DNA of 16,769 nt, from the NCBI GenBank assembly GCA_027296805.1, contig JAPUIR010000219.1, positions 1 through 16,769 of the forward strand. Direction: 5' to 3'. The stretch comes from Chloroflexota bacterium. GTDB lineage: Bacteria > Chloroflexota > Dehalococcoidia > Bin125. The first letter of the stretch is position 1, and each line of letters opens with the position of its first letter. Shown here one piece after another: positions 1 through 6,534 of the stretch. Both the position numbers and the translations under genes were made by a program. The notes under the pieces were generated by a model. It made no database searches. It was given only the letters and a program-made list of their open reading frames with translations, and was not told the origin of the DNA.

Positions 1-1185
1 CTGTCGGACTTGTCGGCCGTCGACGTGTCGTCGGCCAGATGGTGGGAGGTCGACGACCACCGCGATCTGGAGACGGCGTCGTTCCTGTTCCTCGATCGGG
101 AGAGCCAGTTCGACCGGATCGAGGAACTGCATGGGTCGTACTGGCGCTACGGCTTCGTCGACCATTCGTATCTCTACAACATGTACTTCCCGCCCGCGGG
201 GCTGGAAGAGGATTTGCGTCGCGACTTGGGCCAGATCCTGCGCAACTACCCGGTGGGCCAGGCAGAGCTCCAGCGCTTGGTGGCCGACTGGGTCGGCGGT
301 GATGCCGAGAACCTGGCGGTCGCCAACGGCGCGGCGGAGCTGATCAAGGTGTTGGGATCGATGGGCGGCAGGCTGGCGATCCCGACGCCCTCGTTCAACG
401 AATACGAAGCCGTCGTGGAGCCGGACCGGCTCGAGCGCTTCCCCCTGGAGGGACCGGACTTCGACTTGGATGTCGACCGCTTCGCCCGCTTCGCGATCGA
501 GCGGCGGTGCGATTGGGCGGTGCTCGTCAGCCCGAACAATCCCACGGCCCGCAGCGTCACACGGGCCGACGTTCTGCGGCTCGCCGACCGCCTGGCGGAG
601 GCGGACTGTCGTTTGGTCGTGGACGAGTCCTTTACCGAGTTCTCGGCGGCAGGGGCGTCGGCGAGTGTCGAGGATGCCCTCGACAGCCGCCCGACCCTGG
701 CGGTGGTCAAGAGCATGAGTAAGGTGTTCGGGATCGCCGGCCTGCGGCTGGGCTATCTACGCAGCGGGGATCCGGCCTTCGTGGCAGCCGTCCAAGGGGC
801 CTTGCCGATCTGGAACGTGAACGGGCTTGCCGAAGCGTTCCTGCGTGCCGTGGGACGCTACCGCCGCGACTTCGAGCAGAGCTGCCGCCTCACCCGGTCT
901 GCATACCTGGACCTGTACGCCGAAGTGGACGAGCTGGCGGGGCTGGTGCCCATCGCGCCCGACGCCAATTTCGTCATGTGCCGGCTGCAGGATGGGCTAC
1001 CCGATGGCCCGTCGGTCGCCCGGCGCCTGTACGTGGAACACAACATCCTGATCAAGGACTGCGCCGGCAAGAGCATGCCTGAGGGATCGCGATATCTGCG
1101 CTTGGCCTCGCGCACGCCGGAGGAGAACCGCCGACTGGTGGCGGCGCTGCGATCGGTGCTGGCGGCCTCGGACGCCGCATCATGA
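1..1185 (+). CDS. Nucleotidyltransferase-aminotransferase fusion, C-terminal part (5' cut by window edge)
   Basis: The reading frame is open to base 1, so the gene starts upstream; the TTG at base 10 is probably not its start. The first residues, WWEVDDHRDLETASFLF, match how LicC-like sugar/phosphocholine nucleotidyltransferase domains end. The rest is a fold-type I PLP aminotransferase of the HisC/CobD-like class I/II group. Visible are SPNNPTA, a VVDES aspartate strand, the PLP-lysine block SMSKVFGIAGLRLGY (lysine codon 721-723) and a C-terminal YLRLASR arginine block. Family knowledge: such fusions pair CTP activation of a phospho- or phosphono-compound with amination, often in surface phosphocholine, aminoethylphosphonate or similar pathways. 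The true substrate cannot be read from the sequence. Its stop overlaps the next gene as ATGA, implying co-translation with the LicD protein. The aminotransferase call is firm; the fusion call rests on a short N-terminal stub. Confidence 0.85.
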   Translation: MSDLSAVDVSSARWWEVDDHRDLETASFLFLDRESQFDRIEELHGSYWRYGFVDHSYLYNMYFPPAGLEEDLRRDLGQILRNYPVGQAELQRLVADWVGGDAENLAVANGAAELIKVLGSMGGRLAIPTPSFNEYEAVVEPDRLERFPLEGPDFDLDVDRFARFAIERRCDWAVLVSPNNPTARSVTRADVLRLADRLAEADCRLVVDESFTEFSAAGASASVEDALDSRPTLAVVKSMSKVFGIAGLRLGYLRSGDPAFVAAVQGALPIWNVNGLAEAFLRAVGRYRRDFEQSCRLTRSAYLDLYAEVDELAGLVPIAPDANFVMCRLQDGLPDGPSVARRLYVEHNILIKDCAGKSMPEGSRYLRLASRTPEENRRLVAALRSVLAASDAAS

Positions 1186-2135
1186 GCGAGACACCGGGCG
1201 GCCCGCCGCGGCGCCATGCGGCAGAGCCGGACGGTTCCGATCCCGCGGCCCTGATGCGCTACCTGGAGCGGACGATTCCACCGATGGACCTCGGCGACGC
1301 GGAGCGCCTGCTGCGCGAGGCGAAGTCGATCTTCGACGCGCACGAAATCACGTTCTTCCTCCGCCAGGGGACCTGCCTCGGAGCCGTCCGCGACGGAGCG
1401 CTCATCCCCTGGGATGACGATCTGGACCTGGGGTCGATCATCGGCCGGCACGGGCTGACGGCGGATCGGATCGAGCCAGTCGCGGCGGCGTTCCGTGCAA
1501 ACGACTGCCACGTAGAAGTGGCACACGAAGGGCTCTACACATCGGTACGGATCTTCAAGTACCGCATCCGGATCGACTGGCAGTGCTATCGCGTGCTGCA
1601 AGGGACGATCGCGCATTACCCGGGTGTGCCCTTCCCGGCGCGCCTATTTGATGAGCTGTCGGAGCTGCCGTTCCTCGACCAGACCTACCTCGTGCCCAGC
1701 CCGGTGGAGGAGTACTTGGAGCTCAAGTACGGCGCTGACTGGGTCACGCCCAAGCAGGTCGGCTACGAGAAGGACGTGCTGGACGCGATGCCCGAGGGCA
1801 CGGTACCCGGGCGGGCTGGCCGGCTGCGAAGATTCCTGAGCGTACGCCTGCGCCCGCGGACCGCCGCCAGGCTGGTCGTCTTGGACGTGGCGGGGCAGCC
1901 GGTTCCCGGCGCGCGGGTGCGGGTGGCCGGCCTGGGAGAGAGCCGGGCGGACCGTCGCGGTGTGGCGCGCTTCTATCTGCCGGGCGCGGATGACTACGCG
2001 CTGGAGATCTCGATGTCCCACCACGAGGAGGTCCTTTACGAGGAGGCCCTGGAACCCGGCAAGACCTACACCTACCGTCCGCAGCCCGGCGTGTCAGCGG
2101 GGCGCTACTACGTGCTGCAGCCGGAGCCTGACTAG
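1182..2135 (+). CDS. LicD-family phosphotransferase with C-terminal beta-sandwich-like extension
   Basis: This 317-residue protein has a LicD/fukutin-type nucleotidyltransferase-fold core at about residues 40-215. The signature runs from FFLRQGTCLGAVRDG to IPWDDDLDLG; D78, D79, D80 and D82 are the expected metal-binding acids. A second typical block, VPSPVEEYLELKYGADW, lies near residues 170-190. LicD proteins transfer phosphocholine or a related phospho-group from a CDP-activated donor onto surface glycans. This fits the upstream cytidylyltransferase-like fusion, whose stop codon overlaps this ATG. Residues about 222-317 are not part of normal LicD. They look like a carboxypeptidase-regulatory/Ig-like beta domain (VVLDVAGQPVPGARVRV, then GVARFYLPG). 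No signal peptide or membrane span is visible, so the protein is likely cytoplasmic or peripheral. Target and donor are inferred, not shown. Confidence 0.85.
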   Translation: MSETPGGPPRRHAAEPDGSDPAALMRYLERTIPPMDLGDAERLLREAKSIFDAHEITFFLRQGTCLGAVRDGALIPWDDDLDLGSIIGRHGLTADRIEPVAAAFRANDCHVEVAHEGLYTSVRIFKYRIRIDWQCYRVLQGTIAHYPGVPFPARLFDELSELPFLDQTYLVPSPVEEYLELKYGADWVTPKQVGYEKDVLDAMPEGTVPGRAGRLRRFLSVRLRPRTAARLVVLDVAGQPVPGARVRVAGLGESRADRRGVARFYLPGADDYALEISMSHHEEVLYEEALEPGKTYTYRPQPGVSAGRYYVLQPEPD

Positions 2136-2160
2136 CTGACCCTCTGGGGCACGGGGTCTA

Positions 2161-2178
2161 TCGGCGTAATCACGCCGA
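2161..2178 (+). terminator. Weak hairpin after the LicD gene
   Basis: A perfect 7-bp stem (TCGGCGT / ACGCCGA) with an AATC loop sits 25 bases after the LicD stop. It is followed by a run of only three T (CTCTTTG), so it is a poor intrinsic terminator. The remaining 2136-2400 gap lies between convergent genes. It holds one more short hairpin (CACGAT 2345-2350 with ATCGTG 2357-2362) and no convincing gene. Confidence 0.3.
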
Positions 2179-2400
2179 GGCGCTCTTTGATCGCGGCTGC
2201 GCCATCAAGGCAGGCGTCCTCGCCCAACGAGGGCCGCTGATCTGGACGCTCCGCGGAAGTCCCTCGTGCGGGCCGACGGAGAGCGCGACCGCGGGCAGCC
2301 GGAGGAGGTTGGAGGTGGGCCTGCCTTCCTGAGGATTGGCCACTCACGATCGACGCATCGTGTGGGTCGGACGCCGCCAGTCGCAGCAAGCCGCGTTGGG

Positions 2401-3423
2401 CTACGACGCCACACGGGCGAGGACCTTGTCTTCCAACCGATAGTCGAATCGGCGCGCGTCGATTGCTGGCGGGTGCTGCCGCTGCCAGGCGATCGTCCGC
2501 TGCAAGGCTTGGAACCGAGGAAGGTCCTCACGAAAGCCGAGTTCGGCGCGGATGCGGGAGGAGTTGGCTTCCCAGTGGTGGTGGGGATCGATGGGTGACC
2601 GCCATGCGGGCGGAAGCAGGTCTTCGGGGACCCGCACGATCCGGCCACTCCAGCCGGCGGCTTCCGCAATGGCGCGGATCCAGGCCTCTTGCGACAGCGC
2701 CTCCGGCTCAGCGACGTGGAAAATGCGGCCACGGGCGCGCGGATGCGTGGCGGCGAGGACGACGGCGTGGGCGCAGTCGTCCACGTACCCGCGGGAGGCA
2801 CGCCAATCCGCCAGGCCCTCGGGGAGAAGAATGGCGGGCCGGCCGTCGTCCATGCGCTTGAGATCGTCGAACAGGCGGCACTGGCGGTCGCGCGGGCCAT
2901 AGACCATCGGTAGGCGGACCACCACGCCGTCCACGTCTGGGGCGGACATGACCACCCGCTCGACGAGGATCTTCTCGTAGCGCTCCAGACCGGGCACCTT
3001 CCCGCGGTAGGGGTAGTGGACGCTTCGCAGCGAGGATTCCTCTGTGAGCGGGGTAGGGACGGGCGCGCCCGATTCCGTCCCGTGCAGGCGACCGTAAGTG
3101 AGATAGACGTCCATGCTGCTCACGGCCACGAACCGAGGCGCCGCCCCGCCGCGCCCGACGGCGCGGACAGCATCCACCGCAGCCCGCGCCTCGGCCTCCA
3201 CCATCGGGGTGATATCGACGACCACGTCGGGGGCGAACTGCTTGAACGCTGCCGTGTAGTCGCGGATGTCGGCGCGATCACCACGGATGTGAACGACGTG
3301 GCTCGGCAGTGGTGTTTCAGTGAGGCCGCGATGGAAGACGGCGACCTCGTGTCCGCCCGCGTCTAAGTCGTGAACGACAGGGGCGCCAATGAAGCCGGTT
3401 CCACCAATGACCAGGACGCGCAC
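2401..3423 (-). CDS. NAD-dependent epimerase/dehydratase, atypical extended SDR
   Basis: This 340-residue Rossmann-fold protein opens with VLVIGGTGFIGAPV, the GxxGxxG dinucleotide-binding loop at residues 7-13. The mid-protein strand VAVSSMDVY (about 99-107) and the block RGYVDDCAHAV (211-220) are typical of extended SDR sugar epimerases/dehydratases. The usual YxxxK catalytic pair is not intact: the expected place reads YEKILVE (149-155). This pattern resembles the atypical CSP41-like or regulatory branch of the family rather than GalE. Translation starts at GTG (3423). An in-frame stop lies a short way upstream with no other start between, and no Shine-Dalgarno precedes the GTG. The gene starts 8 bases after the stop of a small ORF that does have a strong one, so coupled translation is likely. 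The substrate is unknown; a nucleotide sugar or other small molecule is possible. Confidence 0.85.
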   Translation of the reverse strand: MRVLVIGGTGFIGAPVVHDLDAGGHEVAVFHRGLTETPLPSHVVHIRGDRADIRDYTAAFKQFAPDVVVDITPMVEAEARAAVDAVRAVGRGGAAPRFVAVSSMDVYLTYGRLHGTESGAPVPTPLTEESSLRSVHYPYRGKVPGLERYEKILVERVVMSAPDVDGVVVRLPMVYGPRDRQCRLFDDLKRMDDGRPAILLPEGLADWRASRGYVDDCAHAVVLAATHPRARGRIFHVAEPEALSQEAWIRAIAEAAGWSGRIVRVPEDLLPPAWRSPIDPHHHWEANSSRIRAELGFREDLPRFQALQRTIAWQRQHPPAIDARRFDYRLEDKVLARVAS

Positions 3424-3431
3424 GCTGGGGC

Positions 3432-3548
3432 CTAGCGCACCGTTTGCTGAGCGGCCACGCGGTCATCGGTCTCAGACGAGTACACGCCGTCGTGCCGCCC
3501 GGGACCGGCGATCTTCGAGTCCGCTGGGAGCCCCGTCGTAGCCGTCAT
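3432..3548 (-). CDS. Small ORF, 38 aa, unknown function, upstream of the epimerase
   Basis: An ATG at 3548 is preceded by a perfect AGGAGG (3560-3555) at 6-nt spacing and runs 38 codons to TAG at 3434-3432. By my count 31 of 38 codons end in G or C, which matches coding DNA here. The peptide begins [12 protein letters not shown], is hydrophilic and mixed in charge, and has no membrane span or cysteines. I do not recognise the family. It lies 127 bases downstream of tRNA-Ala on the same strand and 8 bases ahead of the epimerase GTG, in a different frame. It could be a genuine small protein, or a leader ORF whose role is to deliver ribosomes to the epimerase start. Confidence 0.55.
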   Translation of the reverse strand: MTATTGLPADSKIAGPGRHDGVYSSETDDRVAAQQTVR

Positions 3549-3554
3549 GCGGGT

Positions 3555-3560
3555 CCTCCT
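3555..3560 (-). promoter_or_regulatory. Strong Shine-Dalgarno site (AGGAGG) of the 38-aa ORF
   Basis: The minus strand reads AGGAGG, then six bases ACCCGC, then ATG. It is the best ribosome binding site between the tRNA and the epimerase, and the main reason for calling the small ORF. Confidence 0.7.
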
Positions 3561-3675
3561 TGACCGATCGCCCCAACCGTGCCTTTGACCAACCTGTTGC
3601 GGGACGCGCGCTGACTACCGCAGATCGTGCGAGGCGAAACCGCTGTCGCGCGGCGAGATCGGGAAAAGGATGGCC

Positions 3676-3751
3676 TGGTGGAGATAGGGGGACTCGAACC
3701 CCCGACCTCGTCGTTGCGAACGACGCGCTCTCCCAACTGAGCTATATCCCC
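3676..3751 (-). tRNA. tRNA-Ala (anticodon CGC), CCA end encoded
   Basis: The minus strand folds into a complete cloverleaf. The 7-bp acceptor stem GGGGATA/TATCTCC contains a G3-T70 wobble, the alanine identity element. The D arm is GCTC/GAGC. The anticodon stem CGTCG/CGACG encloses loop TTCGCAA, giving anticodon CGC, which reads GCG. The T arm GGGGG-TTCGAGT-CCCCC is perfect. The discriminator is A and the genomic 3' end is CCA (3678-3676), for a total of 76 nt. It lies 67 bases downstream of rimM on the same strand but has its own promoter-like sequence. Confidence 0.97.
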
Positions 3752-3778
3752 AAGACCGGCGACAACTGCCTGAAGGCC

Positions 3779-3807
3779 ACTGTACCCAGGGGCGCAGACC
3801 CGTTCAA
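3779..3807 (-). promoter_or_regulatory. Sigma-70-type promoter of tRNA-Ala
   Basis: On the minus strand, TTGAAC (3807-3802) and TACAGT (3784-3779) are separated by exactly 17 bases, each matching four of six consensus positions. Transcription would start near 3772, leaving a leader of about 20 nt before the tRNA 5' end at 3751. The site lies wholly in the rimM-tRNA gap. Confidence 0.55.
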
Positions 3808-3818
3808 TTGCGGGGGCG

Positions 3819-4397
3819 CTAGTCGCTGCTATCGGTCGGGGCTGGGGGCTGGTCCGTGTCGAGGCCGGGGGGCACGCGCACGACAAGCACCCGCTCGGTC
3901 TGACGGACCTCGATGACGACGTCGGGAATCGCGGGCAGAAGCAGATCGGCCCGGTCTTGGCGCGCGACGACATAGACGTCGTTGGCTCCGGGTTGGAGGA
4001 CCTCCCGAACCGTCCCGATCTCGGCGCCGTCTTCGTCCCGCACCGTGCAGCCCTCGATCTCATCGAGGTAGTACTCGCCCTCGGCCAGGGCAGCACGGTC
4101 GTCGTCGGACACTTCGAGGAGCGCGTCGCGCAGGGCTTCGGCCTCGTTGCGCCCGTCGATGCCCTCGAGCCGCAGGTGGGCGGTGGCGCCGTCGACCTGT
4201 GAGGCGAGGATGGCGCGCTGTACGCCGTCGATGAAAACGGTGGCACCGACGTCGAAGCGTTCAGGGAAGTCCGTGAGGAGTTGAATCTTGATCTCGCCGC
4301 GCAGGCCGCGCGGCTTGGAGACCAGCCCCACGGCACGGAAGCCGTCGCGTGCGCTGCGCGTCCGCTGACGGCGTTGCTTGACGGCGCGAAGTGGCAC
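3819..4397 (-). CDS. rimM: Ribosome maturation factor RimM
   Basis: This 192-residue protein matches RimM, which binds S19 and helps mature the head of the 30S subunit. The N-terminal RimM domain begins at [16 protein letters not shown] (about residues 23-38). A linker with [10 protein letters not shown] follows, then the C-terminal PRC-barrel domain starting near [13 protein letters not shown] (about residue 106). The last 15 residues are a Pro/Asp/Ser-rich tail. Start is GTG at 4397, with GGAAGG seven bases upstream; this gives a basic N-terminal extension of about 20 residues beyond typical RimM. It follows khpA by 21 bases in the rpsP-khpA-rimM order, a common ribosome-assembly operon. 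The usual next gene, trmD, is absent; a tRNA gene follows instead. Confidence 0.93.
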   Translation of the reverse strand: MPLRAVKQRRQRTRSARDGFRAVGLVSKPRGLRGEIKIQLLTDFPERFDVGATVFIDGVQRAILASQVDGATAHLRLEGIDGRNEAEALRDALLEVSDDDRAALAEGEYYLDEIEGCTVRDEDGAEIGTVREVLQPGANDVYVVARQDRADLLLPAIPDVVIEVRQTERVLVVRVPPGLDTDQPPAPTDSSD

Positions 4398-4418
4398 GCG
4401 GCCGCCTTCCGTCCGGCT

Positions 4419-4646
4419 CTAGCGAATCTCGAGCGACGCGCGCTGGTCGCGAATCTCGCCGGAGATGCTGAGGAGGGTGCGCATGGCGCCGGCCAGGCGG
4501 CCTTCGCGGCCGATGATGCGGCCCATGTCGCTCTCGTCGACTTCGAGACGGACCGTCACGCGACCGCCGCGCTGCTGGTCCGAGACGCGAACGGCGTCCC
4601 CGTCGTCCACGATCCAGTTGGCGATGTACTCGATGAGGTCGTTCAT
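4419..4646 (-). CDS. khpA: KH-domain RNA-binding protein KhpA
   Basis: This 75-residue single KH domain protein (YlqC/KhpA family) is of normal family length. The RNA-gripping GxxG loop is GREG at residues 46-49, within MGRIIGREGRLAGAMRTLL. Family knowledge: KhpA dimerises or pairs with KhpB (Jag/EloR) and binds RNA, with roles in cell division and envelope growth in Firmicutes. No khpB is present in this window. Its ATG follows the S16 stop with no gap (TAGATG), so translation is coupled to rpsP. rimM follows 21 bases on. Confidence 0.93.
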   Translation of the reverse strand: MNDLIEYIANWIVDDGDAVRVSDQQRGGRVTVRLEVDESDMGRIIGREGRLAGAMRTLLSISGEIRDQRASLEIR

Positions 4647-5096
4647 CTACTTGTCCTCGCCGCTGTCGTCGCCATTGCTGGTGTCGTCGGCCTTGTTGCT
4701 GGTGGCGGCCTTGTCGCTGGTGGCGGCCTTGTCGCTGGTGGTGGCGGCCGGGGCCTTGGCCGCTGCGCTTGCCTCCGCGCCGGAATCCTCTTCCGCGGCC
4801 TTGGCGGCCGCGCGCTTGGCGTCGGCTCTCTTGCTACGAGGCTTGGCCTTGTATTCGTCGATCAGGCCCTCTTTGTGCAGCAAACGGTGCACGGTGACGG
4901 TCGGTTGCGCCCCTTGCGAGAGCCAGTGCTGCACCCGCTCCGCCTTCACGTTGAAGACGTGGGGTTCCGCGATGGGGTCATACTGCCCCAGGATTTCGAG
5001 GAAGCGGCCATCGCGCGGAAAGGTGTGTTCCGTGACAACGAGGCGGTAGTAGGGGCGCTTCTTCCGACCCGTGCGGGCCAGGCGTAGTTTCAACAA
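4647..5096 (-). CDS. rpsP: 30S ribosomal protein S16 with long repetitive C-terminal tail
   Basis: Residues 1-85 are a standard S16 (LKLRLARTGRKKRPYYRLVV, then FLEILGQYDP). The protein is 149 residues long, whereas most S16 proteins have about 80-100. The extra residues 86-149 form a low-complexity tail, first Lys/Arg/Ala-rich and then Ala/Ser/Thr/Asp-rich, containing three copies of an ATSDKA-like hexapeptide encoded by an 18-bp DNA repeat. Two TTG codons stand in tandem at 5096 and 5093. The first is chosen because AGGAG lies eight bases upstream of it. S16 binds 16S rRNA in the 30S body. The gene follows ffh by 25 bases and abuts khpA, so it sits in the middle of a translation operon. Confidence 0.95.
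   Translation of the reverse strand: MLKLRLARTGRKKRPYYRLVVTEHTFPRDGRFLEILGQYDPIAEPHVFNVKAERVQHWLSQGAQPTVTVHRLLHKEGLIDEYKAKPRSKRADAKRAAAKAAEEDSGAEASAAAKAPAATTSDKAATSDKAATSNKADDTSNGDDSGEDK
4691..4744 (-). repeat. Three 18-bp tandem repeats in the rpsP tail
   Basis: Three consecutive 18-base units (4691-4708, 4709-4726, 4727-4744; plus-strand form CCTTGTCGCTGGTGGCGG) differ by one substitution each in the outer units. Each encodes a hexapeptide of ATSDKA type, so copy-number change would keep the frame. Confidence 0.85.
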
Positions 5097-5121
5097 GAGT
5101 CTGTCTCCTCGCGTCGGGGCC

Positions 5122-6450
5122 TTAGCGTCGGGCGCCGGCCATGAGGCCGCCGATCTTCCCGCTCGAGACCGCTTTCATTATCTTCTTGGCTTCTTTGAAC
5201 TGGTTCAACAACTGATTGACGTCTTGGGGCTTTGTGCCGCTGCCGCCGGCGATGCGCCGTTTGCGGCTGCTCTTGATGATCTCGGGGTGCTTGCGCTCTT
5301 CGGGCGTCATCGAGGAGATGATCGCCTCCACCTTGCTGAAGAAGGAATCGTCCAGCTCATCGACGTCCAGTTGCTGCTTGATGTTGCCAACGCCGGGCAG
5401 CATGGAGATGAGCTGGCTGATGGAGCCCATGTTCTGGACGCGCTTGTATTGCTCGAGAAAGTCGTCCAGGCCGAAGCTGCCATCTTGCATGCGCTTCTGC
5501 AGGGTCTTGGCGTCGTCCTCGCCGAACTCGGCCTTGGCCCGCTCGGCCAGGGTTTCGATGTCGCCCTGGCCAAGGATGCGCGAGGCGAGGCGGTCCGGGT
5601 GGAAGACCTCGAGTGCGTCCGCGCGTTCGCCGGTGCCGAGGAACTTGATGGGGGCGCCAGTGACGGCGCGGATCGAAAGCGCGGCGCCGCCGCGGGCGTC
5701 GCCGTCGATCTTGGTCAGGACGACGCCGGTGATATCGACGGCGTCGTGGAACGCCTCGGCCGCGCTGACCGCGTCCTGCCCGGACATGGAGTCCGCGACG
5801 AGCAGGATTTCGTGCGGTTTGAAGCGTTTCTTAAGGTCCCGCAGCTCGTCCATCATCACGTCGTCGACGTGGAGCCGTCCGGCGGTATCGACGATCACAA
5901 CGGCGGCGCCGATCCGCTTCGCCTCCTCCAGGCCATGCTTGACGATGTCGCGCGGTTTGCTCTGTCCCTCTTCGTAGACCGCGATATCAAGCTGGCTGCC
6001 GAGCTGCTTGAGCTGCTCGATGGCGGCAGGGCGGTAGACGTCCGCGGCCACCAAGAGGGGACGGTCGCCGCCGTGCCGCATGTGGACGGCGATCTTGGCC
6101 GCCGTCGTGGTTTTGCCTGAGCCCTGAAGGCCGACGAGCATGATGATCGTGGGTGGCTGGGACGCCCGCTGTATACGCGGCGCCTCGCCGCCCAGGAGAT
6201 CGATCAATTCCTCGTTGATGATGTTGATGATCTTTTGCGTGGGATTGATGGCGCGGACGACTTCGTTGCTGAGGCCACGCGCTTTGACGGCCTTGATGAA
6301 GTCCCGCGCGACCTTGTAGTTGACGTCGGCCTCGAGCAAGGCGAGGCGGACCTCACGCAGGGCCTCATCGAGGTCCTTTTCGGTCAAGGTGCCGCGGCGG
6401 CCGAGCTTGCCGAAGACGCCGCCTAGCTTGTCGGTCAGGTTTTCGAACAT
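5122..6450 (-). CDS. ffh: Signal recognition particle GTPase Ffh (SRP54)
   Basis: This 442-residue protein has the complete Ffh layout: N domain at about 1-90, GTPase G domain at about 100-295, and methionine-rich M domain at about 325-430. Visible motifs are the P-loop GLQGSGKTT (107-115), DTAGR (188-192) and TKIDGDARGG (246-255). The M-domain block MQDGSFGLDDFLEQYKRVQN is followed by the RNA-binding SSRKRRIAGGSG (394-405). With 4.5S RNA and FtsY it targets nascent membrane proteins to the translocon; the 4.5S RNA gene is not seen here. ATG at 6450 has only a weak ribosome binding site. The gene lies 84 bases downstream of gapA and 25 bases upstream of rpsP, with all the following genes in the same direction. 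Confidence 0.97.
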   Translation of the reverse strand: MFENLTDKLGGVFGKLGRRGTLTEKDLDEALREVRLALLEADVNYKVARDFIKAVKARGLSNEVVRAINPTQKIINIINEELIDLLGGEAPRIQRASQPPTIIMLVGLQGSGKTTTAAKIAVHMRHGGDRPLLVAADVYRPAAIEQLKQLGSQLDIAVYEEGQSKPRDIVKHGLEEAKRIGAAVVIVDTAGRLHVDDVMMDELRDLKKRFKPHEILLVADSMSGQDAVSAAEAFHDAVDITGVVLTKIDGDARGGAALSIRAVTGAPIKFLGTGERADALEVFHPDRLASRILGQGDIETLAERAKAEFGEDDAKTLQKRMQDGSFGLDDFLEQYKRVQNMGSISQLISMLPGVGNIKQQLDVDELDDSFFSKVEAIISSMTPEERKHPEIIKSSRKRRIAGGSGTKPQDVNQLLNQFKEAKKIMKAVSSGKIGGLMAGARR

Positions 6451-6534
6451 GGGATCAGTTTAGGCTCCCGAGGCGGGTCTTGGCCCTGCCCCGCAAGGCC
6501 GAGGCAATCGATGTGGTGGGACGCCGTGCTTCGT

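Noticed and set aside
2132..2900. Minus-strand open frames 2132-2389 and 2205-2900
   Set aside because: One has no recognisable domain or ribosome site. The other is an out-of-frame shadow of the epimerase.
3545..4336. Long minus-strand open frame with [20 protein letters not shown], and plus-strand frame 3560-3916 with [21 protein letters not shown]
   Set aside because: These are translations of the tRNA-Ala sequence and antisense or out-of-frame rimM. Such peptides are well-known false proteins made by reading through tRNA genes.
4281..6120. Long plus-strand frames 4281-5087 and 5071-6120
   Set aside because: They are antisense to rimM/khpA/rpsP and ffh, whose protein motifs are unmistakable.
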